12,745 nt of DNA. Source: CAZWEZ01 sp964632795. Lineage in GTDB: Bacteria; Pseudomonadota; Alphaproteobacteria; Rhodospirillales; 2-02-FULL-58-16. The stretch lies in NCBI GenBank assembly GCA_964632795.1, contig CAZWEZ010000104.1, positions 1 through 12,745 of the forward strand, read 5' to 3'. Below are positions 5,787-12,745 of the stretch, in pieces. Position numbers and translations under genes: made by a program. The notes beneath the pieces were generated by a model that did not search any database, was not told the DNA's origin, and saw nothing but the letters and a program-made list of their open reading frames with translations. Within the stretch, counting starts at the first letter, position 1. Every line of letters begins with the position of its first letter.

Positions 5787-6809
5787 ATGATCAAGCTATC
5801 TATTTGGCGGACTTTCGCCGCCGGCGTTATGGCTCTTTCGTTGTTAGGTTGGAGCGCAACGGTCAAGGCCGCGGAATGGGCGAACCCCGATCTGCTGTTG
5901 TCGGCGGAAACCCTGAAACAGAACATCGGCAAGGCGGATTGGGCGGTCATCGACTGCAGGGCCCTGAAGGCCTACGCCAAAGGCCATATCCCCGGCGCCA
6001 TAAGCCTCGGCAAGCGGTGCAAGAAGGCGCTCAGGGACGTCACCGCCAGAGCCTTTCGGAACATTTCAAAATACGAGAGTCTCCTGGGAAAGGTGGGCAT
6101 CGGCAACGACACCCATGTGGTATTCTATTATGACGGTATTGGAACCATAACCGACGCCACGGTTGGATTCTGGATTCTCGAATATCTCGGCCACGACAAG
6201 GCCCATGTCCTCAACGGCGGCCTGGACGCATGGCGCAAGGCGGGCAACCGTCTCGAAGCCAAGCCGACCATCAGGAAGGCAGCCACCTTCAAGGCCAACG
6301 TGAAAGCCAGCGCCTATAGCGAAACCGAGGAGATTTTGCGGATCGCCACGGGGAGCTTGAAAGACGTGCAGCTTCTCGATTCCCGGACCAAGGCCGAGTT
6401 CGTAGGAAAGGACATACGGGCGATCCGGGGCGGTCGCGTCCCCAACACGGACCTCAATGTCTCGCATCTGGACACCCTGGCCCAGGCGAAGGATCCGAAG
6501 ACAGGGAAGATGGGGCCGATCTCTTACTTCGACCCCAACGTGGTGGCGGAGAAATTCGCGTCCCTGGACAAGAACAAGCGCACCGTCGCCTACTGCCAGA
6601 CGGGAACGCGCTCGACCATGACCTACCTGCAACTCAGGCTGCTCGGGTTCAAGGACCCCGCGAACTGGGATGAATCATGGCGAGTCTACGGCTCCCAGCT
6701 GGATTATCCCGTTGCTGGCGAGCAGTGGTACAACTTCGCCGGCGTCAACAAGAAAATCAAGGCGCTCGAGAAGAAGGTCAAGACTATCGAGGCCGCTGCC
6801 AAGAAGTAG
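5787..6809 (+). CDS. Exported two-domain rhodanese (thiosulfate sulfurtransferase-type)
   Basis: The 340-residue protein starts with a Sec signal peptide (charged start, hydrophobic core 10-24, likely cleavage after VKA at 26-28), so it acts in the periplasm. Two rhodanese domains follow. The N-terminal one (about 35-155) has the VIDCR and GHIPGAISL blocks but YDGIG where a catalytic cysteine would stand, so it is the usual inactive half. The C-terminal one (about 175-315) has LLDSR and the active loop CQTGTR, with C270 as the persulfide-bearing cysteine and R275 closing the loop. Residues 318-340 form a Lys-rich heptad-like helix (KKIKALEKKVKTIE), which is an unusual extension that may mediate oligomerisation. 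It could move sulfane sulfur from thiosulfate or polysulfide towards the Dsr pathway. That link rests on its position next to the dsr genes, which lie on the other strand. Confidence 0.88.
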   Translation: MIKLSIWRTFAAGVMALSLLGWSATVKAAEWANPDLLLSAETLKQNIGKADWAVIDCRALKAYAKGHIPGAISLGKRCKKALRDVTARAFRNISKYESLLGKVGIGNDTHVVFYYDGIGTITDATVGFWILEYLGHDKAHVLNGGLDAWRKAGNRLEAKPTIRKAATFKANVKASAYSETEEILRIATGSLKDVQLLDSRTKAEFVGKDIRAIRGGRVPNTDLNVSHLDTLAQAKDPKTGKMGPISYFDPNVVAEKFASLDKNKRTVAYCQTGTRSTMTYLQLRLLGFKDPANWDESWRVYGSQLDYPVAGEQWYNFAGVNKKIKALEKKVKTIEAAAKK

Positions 6810-6839
6810 TTCCCGTTTCGGCGTTACAGAAAGCATTGG

Positions 6840-6871
6840 GGCCAGATGGGATTGCTTATTCCCATCTGGCC
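6840..6871. terminator. Perfect 12-bp stem-loop between convergent rhodanese and dsrN remnant
   Basis: GGCCAGATGGGA (6840-6851) is exactly complementary to TCCCATCTGGCC (6860-6871), with an 8-nt loop. It begins 30 bp after the rhodanese stop, and the TAA of the minus-strand dsrN remnant lies in the loop. Position between two convergent transcripts suggests a bidirectional terminator. No run of T follows on either strand, so it would be a non-canonical terminator or an mRNA 3'-end stabiliser. Confidence 0.5.
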
Positions 6872-7245
6872 TGGCAGTAGGAGACCAACTCCCCCAGCCC
6901 GGCTTCGCGGAGGCAGAGGCCGACTGGCTTCATCCGCTCAGCAAGAAGGTGTGGAGCACATTTTACGTGCGGGCGTTGGATCGGCAGTATGATAGTAGAT
7001 ATCGCCAATGATCCCTCGACATATGAGATTTGCGAAGCTACATAGGCCGGCAGCCCGCCGTCGATGGCGGCGCGAATATCGGGGCACCCGGCGGCCGCGC
7101 CCAGCCACATGGGATCGATGTAGTCGGGACCCTTCTTGAAGGGCTGGACGGCAAGGCCGCGTTTCTTGATGGCGGCGCACAGGCCCGTCGTGACGACGGT
7201 CTTGCCCGACGATTTGTGGGCCGCCGATATGTAGAGGTGGGCCAT
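6856..7245 (-). pseudogene. dsrN: Collapsed dsrN (cobyrinate a,c-diamide synthase-like siroheme amidase), internally deleted
   Basis: The 129-codon frame starts 3 nt after dsrP, where dsrN stands in Allochromatium-type operons. Residues 1-55 are a good CbiA/CobB-type N-terminus: an ATP-binding loop AAHKSSGKT (8-16) and QPFKKGPDYIDP (34-45). The full family has about 450 residues. Directly after GCP at 55 the frame reads IRAAIDGGLPAY (57-68), which resembles the segment just before the catalytic cysteine (AECGGLMYL) of the family's glutamine amidotransferase domain. That cysteine motif is absent, replaced by unrelated residues. The last 35 residues (LLAERM ... REAGL) look like a family C-terminus. 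The simplest reading is one or two internal deletions removing some 270 or more codons. Such a protein could not carry out glutamine-dependent amidation of siroheme. An assembly error should be excluded. Confidence 0.75.
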
Positions 7246-7248
7246 GGT

Positions 7249-8439
7249 TCACTCGGCGGGTTCGTCGGCCAGGCTTTCGGGCAGCAGCGGCAGGACCTTG
7301 ACCGCCACCGCGACGATGGCCAGGGCCAAGGCGACCCCGCCCGCCCCGAGGGCCGCTTCCGGCAGGCTGGGGGCGTAGGCGTTGATATGGCCGTCGATGA
7401 CGCTGGCCTCCACCATCCCCGGGAACAGGACCATGGGATAGGCCTGGCCGCCGATGATCAGGACGTAGATCTGGGCCAGGCCTCCGATCACCACCAGCAG
7501 CGCCGAGACGACGACCGCCCCCAGCGAGCCGGCGGTCCTCGGATAGTAGATCAGGAACAGCGGGGCCAGCCCCCCGAGCGCCACCTGACCGGCCCAGAAC
7601 AGGGCCGTGTAAACGCCGCCTTCGAGCAGGATGAAACGTTCGATGCCCCGATGTTCGGCGGCGTACGGGGTCGTCAGGTGGTGGACGACGGTGAAATACA
7701 GCACCACGCCGACCAGCACCCCGAGCAGGTTCCCCAGGCGGCGCACCACGGTCTTCCCCAAGGGCCGGCGGCTCCAGACATGACAGGCCGTCAGGACCAG
7801 GATGAAGACGGCCAGGCCGAGGACCAGCGAGAGGGACACGAACATCGGCGCCAGAAGCGCCGAATCGAAGGCCTCGCGGGCCGCCAGGAAGCCGAATTCG
7901 AGGCCGATCCCGGTGCTCAGGGAGATGCCGAACAGGAACCCGACCAGGCAGGCCGCCCGGCTGTAGCGACTCATCCGCGGTTCCATCACCGTCCACAGGA
8001 AGACGCCGATGGCGGCCACGAAGCCGGCGTAGCGGAAGATGTTCGAGGCCAGCGTCGATTTGAAGTTGAAGTGGCTCATCGCCACCCACAGGCGGTCGGG
8101 CCGTCCCAGGTCCAGCACCAGCACGAACAGCCCGCCGGCCAGCAGGGCCACCGCCAGCAGTCCCGAGAGACGGGCCAGCGGCCAGTAGGCCCGACGCCCG
8201 AACAGCCGCGAGATGGTGACCACGTTGAACGACCCGGCGGCGGCCAGGATCAGGAACACCGAGACCACGTGGGGCAGGGTCCACACCACCTGGTTGGTCA
8301 TCCCGGTGACTTGGTGGCCCTGGTCATCGACGTACCAGGCGGCGCCGAGGCCGGCGGCGACGAACAGGAACAGCCAGAAGAGCAGGGTCACGTAGTCGCC
8401 GCCGCGGCCCGCGATCTGCCGGTAGACGAAGCGTTTCAT
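7249..8439 (-). CDS. dsrP: DsrP, NrfD/PsrC-like integral membrane quinone-interacting subunit
   Basis: This 396-residue protein is almost entirely hydrophobic and has about ten membrane helices, beginning at residue 18 after the basic start MKRFVYRQI. It belongs to the NrfD/PsrC/HybB group and in DsrMKJOP exchanges electrons between the membrane quinone pool and the periplasmic iron-sulfur subunit DsrO. Family features seen include DLGRPDR (about 108-114) with HFNFKSTLASN nearby, and a final helical pair ending in a short charged tail. Its start is well set: GGAGGAGG lies 8 nt upstream (plus positions 8448-8455). It follows dsrO by 18 nt and precedes the dsrN remnant by 3 nt. Length and helix pattern look intact. 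Confidence 0.92.
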   Translation of the reverse strand: MKRFVYRQIAGRGGDYVTLLFWLFLFVAAGLGAAWYVDDQGHQVTGMTNQVVWTLPHVVSVFLILAAAGSFNVVTISRLFGRRAYWPLARLSGLLAVALLAGGLFVLVLDLGRPDRLWVAMSHFNFKSTLASNIFRYAGFVAAIGVFLWTVMEPRMSRYSRAACLVGFLFGISLSTGIGLEFGFLAAREAFDSALLAPMFVSLSLVLGLAVFILVLTACHVWSRRPLGKTVVRRLGNLLGVLVGVVLYFTVVHHLTTPYAAEHRGIERFILLEGGVYTALFWAGQVALGGLAPLFLIYYPRTAGSLGAVVVSALLVVIGGLAQIYVLIIGGQAYPMVLFPGMVEASVIDGHINAYAPSLPEAALGAGGVALALAIVAVAVKVLPLLPESLADEPAE

Positions 8440-8457
8440 GGTCCCGTCCTCCTCCCT

Positions 8458-9144
8458 TCACAAACCCAGGTAGAGGACGCCGGGCTCGAGGCCCAGGTCG
8501 GCCCGGATGCGGGTGGCGAGGTGGCGGGAGGCCTGCCGGGAGATGGCGCTGTCGGGGTCGTAGAGGTCGCCGAAGGTCAGCGCGCCGGGACAGGCCTCGA
8601 CGCAGGCCGGGATGCGGCCGTCGTCGATGCGGTGGACGCACAGGGTGCACGATTCCACGGTCCCCTTGCCGCGCGGGGCGTGAGGCTTCTGGTCCTCGAC
8701 CTCGGAGAAGACGAAGGACCGCGCCTTGTACGGACAGGCCATCATGCAGTAGCGGCAGCCGATGCAGATGTGCTTGTCGACCAGGACCACGTTGTCGGCC
8801 CGCTTGAACGAGGCGCCGGTGGGGCAGACGTCGACGCAGGACGGACGGCGGCAGTGCTGGCACATCACCGGCAGGCGGCGGGTCGCGCCGCCCTGGCGGT
8901 CGCTTACGGTAACGATGCGGATCCATTGCGGGTCGGTGTCGATATCGCCGCTTTGCCGCCAGCCGTTCTCGTTCCGGCAGGCCTCGACGCAGGTCTGGCA
9001 GCCGTCCTTGCACTTTGTGGTGTCGATGAGCAGCCCCCAGCGCACCCTGGCCGAGACCGCGCCGGCCGGGGCGACCAGGACCATCCCCGGGGCCAGGGCA
9101 ATGCCGGCGATGGCGCCGACCAGCCTCCGGCGGCGGCGGTTCAT
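8458..9144 (-). CDS. dsrO: DsrO, periplasmic ferredoxin-like iron-sulfur subunit
   Basis: The 228-residue protein begins with a twin-arginine type leader (MNRRRRRLVGAIAG, hydrophobic to about 30), so it is folded with its clusters and exported by Tat. Sixteen cysteines form four [4Fe-4S] sites: C45-C49-C52-C56, C95-C98-C103-C107, C127-C130-C133-C137 and C166-C169-C181-C185. This is the layout of the NrfC/PhsB/DsrO family. DsrO passes electrons between the triheme cytochrome DsrJ and the membrane subunit DsrP in the DsrMKJOP complex. The ATG overlaps the dsrJ stop as ATGA, which fixes the start inside a longer open frame. All cluster ligands are present and the length is normal. Confidence 0.93.
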   Translation of the reverse strand: MNRRRRRLVGAIAGIALAPGMVLVAPAGAVSARVRWGLLIDTTKCKDGCQTCVEACRNENGWRQSGDIDTDPQWIRIVTVSDRQGGATRRLPVMCQHCRRPSCVDVCPTGASFKRADNVVLVDKHICIGCRYCMMACPYKARSFVFSEVEDQKPHAPRGKGTVESCTLCVHRIDDGRIPACVEACPGALTFGDLYDPDSAISRQASRHLATRIRADLGLEPGVLYLGL

Positions 9145-9494
9145 CTGCCCGGCCTCCCCGGCTTGGCGGTGTGGCACTGGAAGCAGTCGATGCGGACCGC
9201 CACGTAGGCATGGCAGGTCTCGCAGAAGGGACGGACGGTCGGTTCCCCGCCGGCGGCCGGGTCGGGAACGGCGTGACAGGAGACACAGCCCTTGAGGGAG
9301 TAGCGACCGTCGCGGATGCCCCGGCGCACGGTGTCGTCGCGCTGGTGGAAGAGTAAATCCATATGGTAGCGGCGCATGACGTCCACCGGGGCGACGCATT
9401 TCCCCTCCTCGCCCTCGGCCGACGCCGCCCACAGCAACGCCGCCCACAGCAACGCCGCCGCGGCGACGGCGGGAAGGACGCGGAGCGGGTTCAT
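9141..9494 (-). CDS. dsrJ: DsrJ, periplasmic triheme cytochrome c
   Basis: The 117-residue protein has a hydrophobic N-terminal signal or anchor (about 6-25) and three CxxCH heme sites: C70-H74, C91-H95 and C104-H108. DsrJ proteins are known for one heme with His/Cys axial ligation. The candidate ligand here is C33, in the conserved context GKCVAPVDVMRRYHMDLL (about 31-48), and H44 and H50 are candidate His ligands. The protein sits on the periplasmic side of DsrMKJOP and probably handles a sulfur substrate or electrons. The start overlaps the dsrL stop (ATGA) and the stop overlaps the dsrO start. The signal region contains a duplicated LLWAA from a 15-bp tandem repeat. Confidence 0.93.
   Translation of the reverse strand: MNPLRVLPAVAAAALLWAALLWAASAEGEEGKCVAPVDVMRRYHMDLLFHQRDDTVRRGIRDGRYSLKGCVSCHAVPDPAAGGEPTVRPFCETCHAYVAVRIDCFQCHTAKPGRPGR
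9424..9453 (-). repeat. Perfect 15-bp tandem duplication in the dsrJ signal-sequence region
   Basis: On the plus strand GCCGCCCACAGCAAC is present at 9424-9438 and 9439-9453 without mismatch. It is in frame and adds five residues, so the hydrophobic core of DsrJ reads as repeated LLWAA. It lengthens the signal helix without changing the mature cytochrome. Confidence 0.85.
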
Positions 9495-11272
9495 CCGCCC
9501 AACCCCATCTGGATGTAGCCGCTGGGGCAGACGTCCATGCAGATGTGGCAGCCGATGCAGGCGCCGTAGTCGGTCTCCACGTAGCGGCCCATGGTCCGCC
9601 GGTCCTTGGCCACCCGGGACACCGCGTCCCGGGGACAGTAGATGACGCAGTTGTCGCACTCCAGGCACAACCCGCAGTCCATGCAGCGCCCGGCCTCGGC
9701 GACCGCCTGTTCCTCGTCAAGGGCGATGAGCCGGTTGTCGAAGTTGCCGACCAGGGCCTCGGCGGCGATCTCCACGCGCCGGCGCCGGTTGCGTTCCCCA
9801 TAGGTGAAATGGCCGAGGAACAGGTTGTCGTGGCCGACGGTCTCGACTGACGCGCGGTCCTCGAGGTTGTGGAGCGTGAGGTCGGCGCCCCCGGCGCGGG
9901 GGAATTCGAAACGATGGACATCGACCCTCGGCCGGCGCGCCGGCTCCTCGCCGCGGAGATAGGCGTCGATGCCCTCGGCGGCCTTCCAGCCGTGGCCGAT
10001 CGCCGTCGTCAGCAGCCCCGGGGCGATGGCGTCGCCGCCGACGAAATGGCCCGGCCGGCCCGCGATCCCGAAAACCTTGTCGAAATCGATCCAGCCCTCG
10101 CCGTTGTCCAGGCGCTCGATCCCGGCGAGGTCCATCCGCTGGCCGGTGGCGGCGACGATCATCGCGCACGGGATGTCGAACTCCTCGCCGTCGCGGGGCA
10201 CCATCTTCTTGTTGTCGATCCACTCCACCGGGACCACGCGCAGGGCGGTGGCCAGGCCGTCCTCGCCCCGCATGACCTCGACCGGGGCCAGCTCCTGGCG
10301 CCACTCGACGCCTTCGGCGATCACGTCTTCGATGTCATCGCTCGCCGCCGGCGCCCGCGCCATGGAGCGGCGGTAGACGATGGCCGCCTCGACGCCGAGC
10401 CGTATCGACACCGCCGCGCAGTCGAGCGCCGTGTCGCCGCCGCCGATAACCAGCACCTTGCCCGGAAGACGGGTGGTCTGGCCCAGGTTGACGGCGCGCA
10501 GGAAGGCCAGGCCGTCGATGCAGTTGGCGGCCTCGGCGCCGGGGCACGGCAGGGGCCGTCCGGCCTGGGCGCCGATGCCCCAGAAGACGGCCTCGAACTC
10601 CGCGTCAAGCCGGTCGGCGGAGACATCAACGCCGATTCGCGTCGCGACGCGGACCTCGATCCCCATGTCGAGGATGCGCTTGATCTCGGCATCGACCACC
10701 GGACGCGGGCAACGGTGGGTGGAGAGCCCGTACTGGAGCATGCCGCCGAGCTTGGCGTTGGCCTCGAAGACGACCGGGGCATGGCCCATCCGGCGGAGCT
10801 GGTAGGCGCACGACAGGCCGGCCGGGCCGCCGCCGACGACGGCGACCCTCTTGTTGGTCTCGCGTTCCGGCGGCGGAAAGGCAAGGCCGGCCTCGAGGGC
10901 GAAGTCGCCGATATAGTGCTCCACCGCGTTGATGCCGACGTGGTCCTCCACCTGGTTGCGGTTGCAGCCGTCCTCGCAGGGCGCCGGGCAACAGCGGCCC
11001 ATCAGCGCCGGGAAGGGGTTGGCGTCGGTCATCCGGCGGAAGGCGTATTCCTGCCACGAGACGCCTTCGGGAGGGGTGTCGAGGCCGCGCACGATGTTGA
11101 GCCAGCCGCGTACGTCGTGGCCGGAGGGACAGTTCCCCTGGCACGGCGGGGTGCGGTGGACATAGGTCGGACAGAGATCGGATTCGCCGCCGACGACGAT
11201 CCATTCGCGCCATTCGCCGGGACTGTCGTCGCCGTCCCGGTAGCGGCGGTAGGTCAGGGCGGAATCGGCCAT
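9491..11272 (-). CDS. dsrL: DsrL, iron-sulfur flavoprotein NAD(P)H oxidoreductase
   Basis: The 593-residue protein is related to the small subunit of glutamate synthase. An N-terminal cysteine region holds C94, C95, C99 and C103 for an iron-sulfur cluster, with C34, C44 and C48 nearby. FAD binding is shown by VVGGGPAG (145-152), and pyridine nucleotide binding by VIGGGDTALD (275-284) with YRRS at 300-303. A C-terminal ferredoxin domain has C530-C533, C536-C539-C542-C546 and C572-C575-C578-C582. DsrL connects reverse-type dissimilatory sulfite reductase to the NAD(P) pool. The chosen ATG at 11272 has AAGGAG upstream and follows dsrK by 5 nt; the frame is open further upstream but only as a shadow of dsrK. 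It ends in an ATGA overlap with dsrJ. It is shorter than A. vinosum DsrL (655 residues as I recall), and the subtype cannot be fixed by eye. Confidence 0.92.
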   Translation of the reverse strand: MADSALTYRRYRDGDDSPGEWREWIVVGGESDLCPTYVHRTPPCQGNCPSGHDVRGWLNIVRGLDTPPEGVSWQEYAFRRMTDANPFPALMGRCCPAPCEDGCNRNQVEDHVGINAVEHYIGDFALEAGLAFPPPERETNKRVAVVGGGPAGLSCAYQLRRMGHAPVVFEANAKLGGMLQYGLSTHRCPRPVVDAEIKRILDMGIEVRVATRIGVDVSADRLDAEFEAVFWGIGAQAGRPLPCPGAEAANCIDGLAFLRAVNLGQTTRLPGKVLVIGGGDTALDCAAVSIRLGVEAAIVYRRSMARAPAASDDIEDVIAEGVEWRQELAPVEVMRGEDGLATALRVVPVEWIDNKKMVPRDGEEFDIPCAMIVAATGQRMDLAGIERLDNGEGWIDFDKVFGIAGRPGHFVGGDAIAPGLLTTAIGHGWKAAEGIDAYLRGEEPARRPRVDVHRFEFPRAGGADLTLHNLEDRASVETVGHDNLFLGHFTYGERNRRRRVEIAAEALVGNFDNRLIALDEEQAVAEAGRCMDCGLCLECDNCVIYCPRDAVSRVAKDRRTMGRYVETDYGACIGCHICMDVCPSGYIQMGLGG

Positions 11273-11277
11273 TACCG

Positions 11278-12745
11278 TCACTCCTTGGTGCCCAGCCGGA
11301 TGGCGTTGCCGACCAGCTGGTGGCCGCTGACGATCATCTCGGGATCGAAGTCGTAATAGGGCAGCACGCCGGTGAACTGGGCCTTGCAGATGGCGCACAC
11401 GGCGACCATGTGGGTAACCCCGTCGTTGTCCACCACGTCCTTGAGGGCCTGCATCCGCGGCAGCGCCCCCTGGATCCGGATCTCCATCAGCTCGTCGGTC
11501 AGGAGGCCGCCGCCGCCGCCGCAGCAGAAGGTCTTCTCGAAGGTGGTGGCGGGGTTCATCTCGACGAACCGGTTGACGCTGGCCTTGATCACCTGGCGGG
11601 GAATGTGGAACTGGCCGCCCGGCCTGTCGCCCATCCGCGAGGCGCGCGCGATGTTGCACGAATCGTGATAGGTCACCGTCATGCGGTCGTTGGCCGAGGG
11701 GTCCAGGGCGAGGGCGCCCCGCCCGATCAACTCGTGGGTGACCTCGAAGATGTGCTGGGGCACCGGATAGCCGGGGTCCAGGAAGTCCCACGGCCCGGCC
11801 AGGGTGTTGAGGAAGTTGTAGGCGACCCGCCAGGCGTGGCCGCATTCGCCGAAGACGATGCGCCGGACCCCGAGCTCCAGGGCCGCCTCGCGGATCCGCA
11901 TGGCGACCTTGCGCATCTGCGTGTAGGAGCCGATGAACATGCCGAAGTTGCCGGCCTCGGAGGCATGGTTGCTGAGCGTCCAGCGGATGCCGGCCTGGTG
12001 GAAAACCTTGGCGTAGCCGATCAGGCCGTCGACGTGGGGCTCGGCGAAGAAATCGGCCGAGGGGGTGACCAGCAGGACCTCGGCGCCGGCTTCGTCGAGG
12101 GGGAACCGGACGTTAACGCCGGTGCTCTCCTTGACCTCCTCCTCCAGCTCCTCGAGGGTGTTGACCAGCGCCGGCCCCGGCAGGCCCAGGTTGTTGCCGA
12201 TCTTGTGGACCTTGCCCAGCACCTCGTTGACGTACTTCTGGCCGACTCCGATGTGGTTCATGATCTCGCGCGCCGCCATCGAGATCTCGGCGGTGTCGAT
12301 GCCGAAGGGACAGAACACCGAACAGCGGCGGCATTGGGAACACTGGTGGAAGTAGACGTACCAGTCGTTCAGCATTTCCTCGCTCATCGGCGCCGCATCG
12401 ACCAGCTCGGGAGCCAGGCGGCCGGAGGCCGTGAAGTGCCAGCGGTAGAGCCGGCGCAGCAGGTCGGCGCGGGCCACCGGCATGTTCCGGGGGTCGCCGG
12501 AGCCGAGAAAGAACTGGCACTTGTCGGCGCACGCCCCGCACTCGACGCAGGAATCCAGGAACACCTCCAGGGAACGGTACCGGCCCAGCAGCTCGCCCAG
12601 CTTGGCGGCGGCCGCGTCCTGCCAGCCGTCGACCAGTTCGCCGGGAAAGCCCAGGGCATGCTGGTGCTCGGGCGAGGCGGGGTAGGGCTTGAGGTGGGCC
12701 GTGGCCCCTTCCCGGAGGGCGGGGAGCTCCAGGAAGTCCTTCAGT
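11278..12745 (-). CDS. dsrK: DsrK, cytoplasmic heterodisulfide reductase-like CCG protein (5' end outside window)
   Basis: The frame runs to the window edge, so the first residues are missing. 488 residues are visible, opening with LKDFLELPAL and then HLKPYPASPEHQ and GFPGELVDGW, which are typical of DsrK N-termini. Numbering from the first whole codon, one [4Fe-4S] site is C66-C69-C72-C76 and the second C135-C138-C141-C145. The HdrD-type CCG site for a special [4Fe-4S] cluster has C363, C407-C408 (in FCCGGGGG) and C450-C453. DsrK docks at the cytoplasmic side of DsrMKJOP and is thought to reduce or oxidise the DsrC trisulfide or disulfide. A GTG at 12564 also occurs in frame but would cut off conserved sequence. 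dsrM should lie just beyond the window. dsrL follows 5 nt after the stop. Confidence 0.94.
   Translation of the reverse strand, partial: LKDFLELPALREGATAHLKPYPASPEHQHALGFPGELVDGWQDAAAAKLGELLGRYRSLEVFLDSCVECGACADKCQFFLGSGDPRNMPVARADLLRRLYRWHFTASGRLAPELVDAAPMSEEMLNDWYVYFHQCSQCRRCSVFCPFGIDTAEISMAAREIMNHIGVGQKYVNEVLGKVHKIGNNLGLPGPALVNTLEELEEEVKESTGVNVRFPLDEAGAEVLLVTPSADFFAEPHVDGLIGYAKVFHQAGIRWTLSNHASEAGNFGMFIGSYTQMRKVAMRIREAALELGVRRIVFGECGHAWRVAYNFLNTLAGPWDFLDPGYPVPQHIFEVTHELIGRGALALDPSANDRMTVTYHDSCNIARASRMGDRPGGQFHIPRQVIKASVNRFVEMNPATTFEKTFCCGGGGGLLTDELMEIRIQGALPRMQALKDVVDNDGVTHMVAVCAICKAQFTGVLPYYDFDPEMIVSGHQLVGNAIRLGTKE

Noticed and set aside
6872..7041. Insertion-sequence remnant at the damaged dsrN
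   Set aside because: No terminal inverted repeats, target duplication or transposase-like frame could be found. Internal deletion explains the region better.
7030..9207. Plus-strand open frame (725 codons) opposite dsrP and dsrO
   Set aside because: The sequence is Gln/Asp/His/Gly-rich and repetitive without domains, and it runs antisense to two well-supported dsr genes.
9869..11356. Plus-strand open frame (495 codons) opposite dsrL
   Set aside because: It is a shadow of dsrL, whose FAD, NAD(P) and ferredoxin motifs are unmistakable.
11273..11845. Upstream extension of the dsrL frame to 11845
   Set aside because: The extra residues are Arg/Pro/Gly-rich and lie within dsrK in another frame. 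The ATG at 11272 with AAGGAG upstream is the better start.

Overview
The window is GC-rich proteobacterial-type DNA with two gene-dense blocks either side of a rhodanese gene. The minus-strand block from about 6.85 kb to the right edge is the distal part of a dissimilatory sulfur operon, in the order dsrK (5'-truncated by the window edge), dsrL, dsrJ, dsrO, dsrP and a wrecked dsrN. This is the K-L-J-O-P-N order known from Allochromatium vinosum. DsrL is most often found in organisms that run the Dsr pathway oxidatively, so a sulfur-oxidising proteobacterium is the most likely host. DsrL also occurs in some sulfite or sulfur reducers, and dsrAB and dsrM lie outside the window, so the direction of the pathway is not settled here. 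The dsr genes are tightly packed, with ATGA overlaps at L/J and J/O and gaps of 3-18 nt elsewhere, so they are very likely one transcript.

The left block (1-5307) is a set of accessory enzymes. On the plus strand are the tail of an unknown gene, a 75-residue single-pass membrane protein, an FAD-dependent oxidoreductase of the protoporphyrinogen-oxidase/amine-oxidase type, and a B12-binding-type radical SAM enzyme, the last two joined by an ATGA overlap. Facing them on the minus strand are a family 2 glycosyltransferase with C-terminal membrane segments and, again joined by ATGA, a second radical SAM protein with an extra C-terminal cysteine cluster. The two radical SAM genes converge and overlap by 104 bp. 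The group resembles an envelope glycolipid, isoprenoid or polysaccharide modification cluster, but the product cannot be named from sequence.

Between the blocks, 5308-5786 is a divergent intergenic region. It holds AT-rich promoter-like sequence, three tandem 8-bp repeats, a 12-bp palindrome, several perfect or near-perfect hairpins and a classic H-type pseudoknot arrangement in the presumed leader of the rhodanese gene. The rhodanese (5787-6809) is an exported two-domain sulfurtransferase. It ends just before a perfect 12-bp stem-loop that it shares with the 3' end of the dsrN remnant on the other strand.

The most notable observations are: dsrN collapsed so that its P-loop segment joins directly to a piece of its glutamine-amidotransferase domain, losing the nucleophile region; the structured, possibly metabolite-sensing leader of the rhodanese gene; and the two-radical-SAM/FAD/glycosyltransferase cluster.
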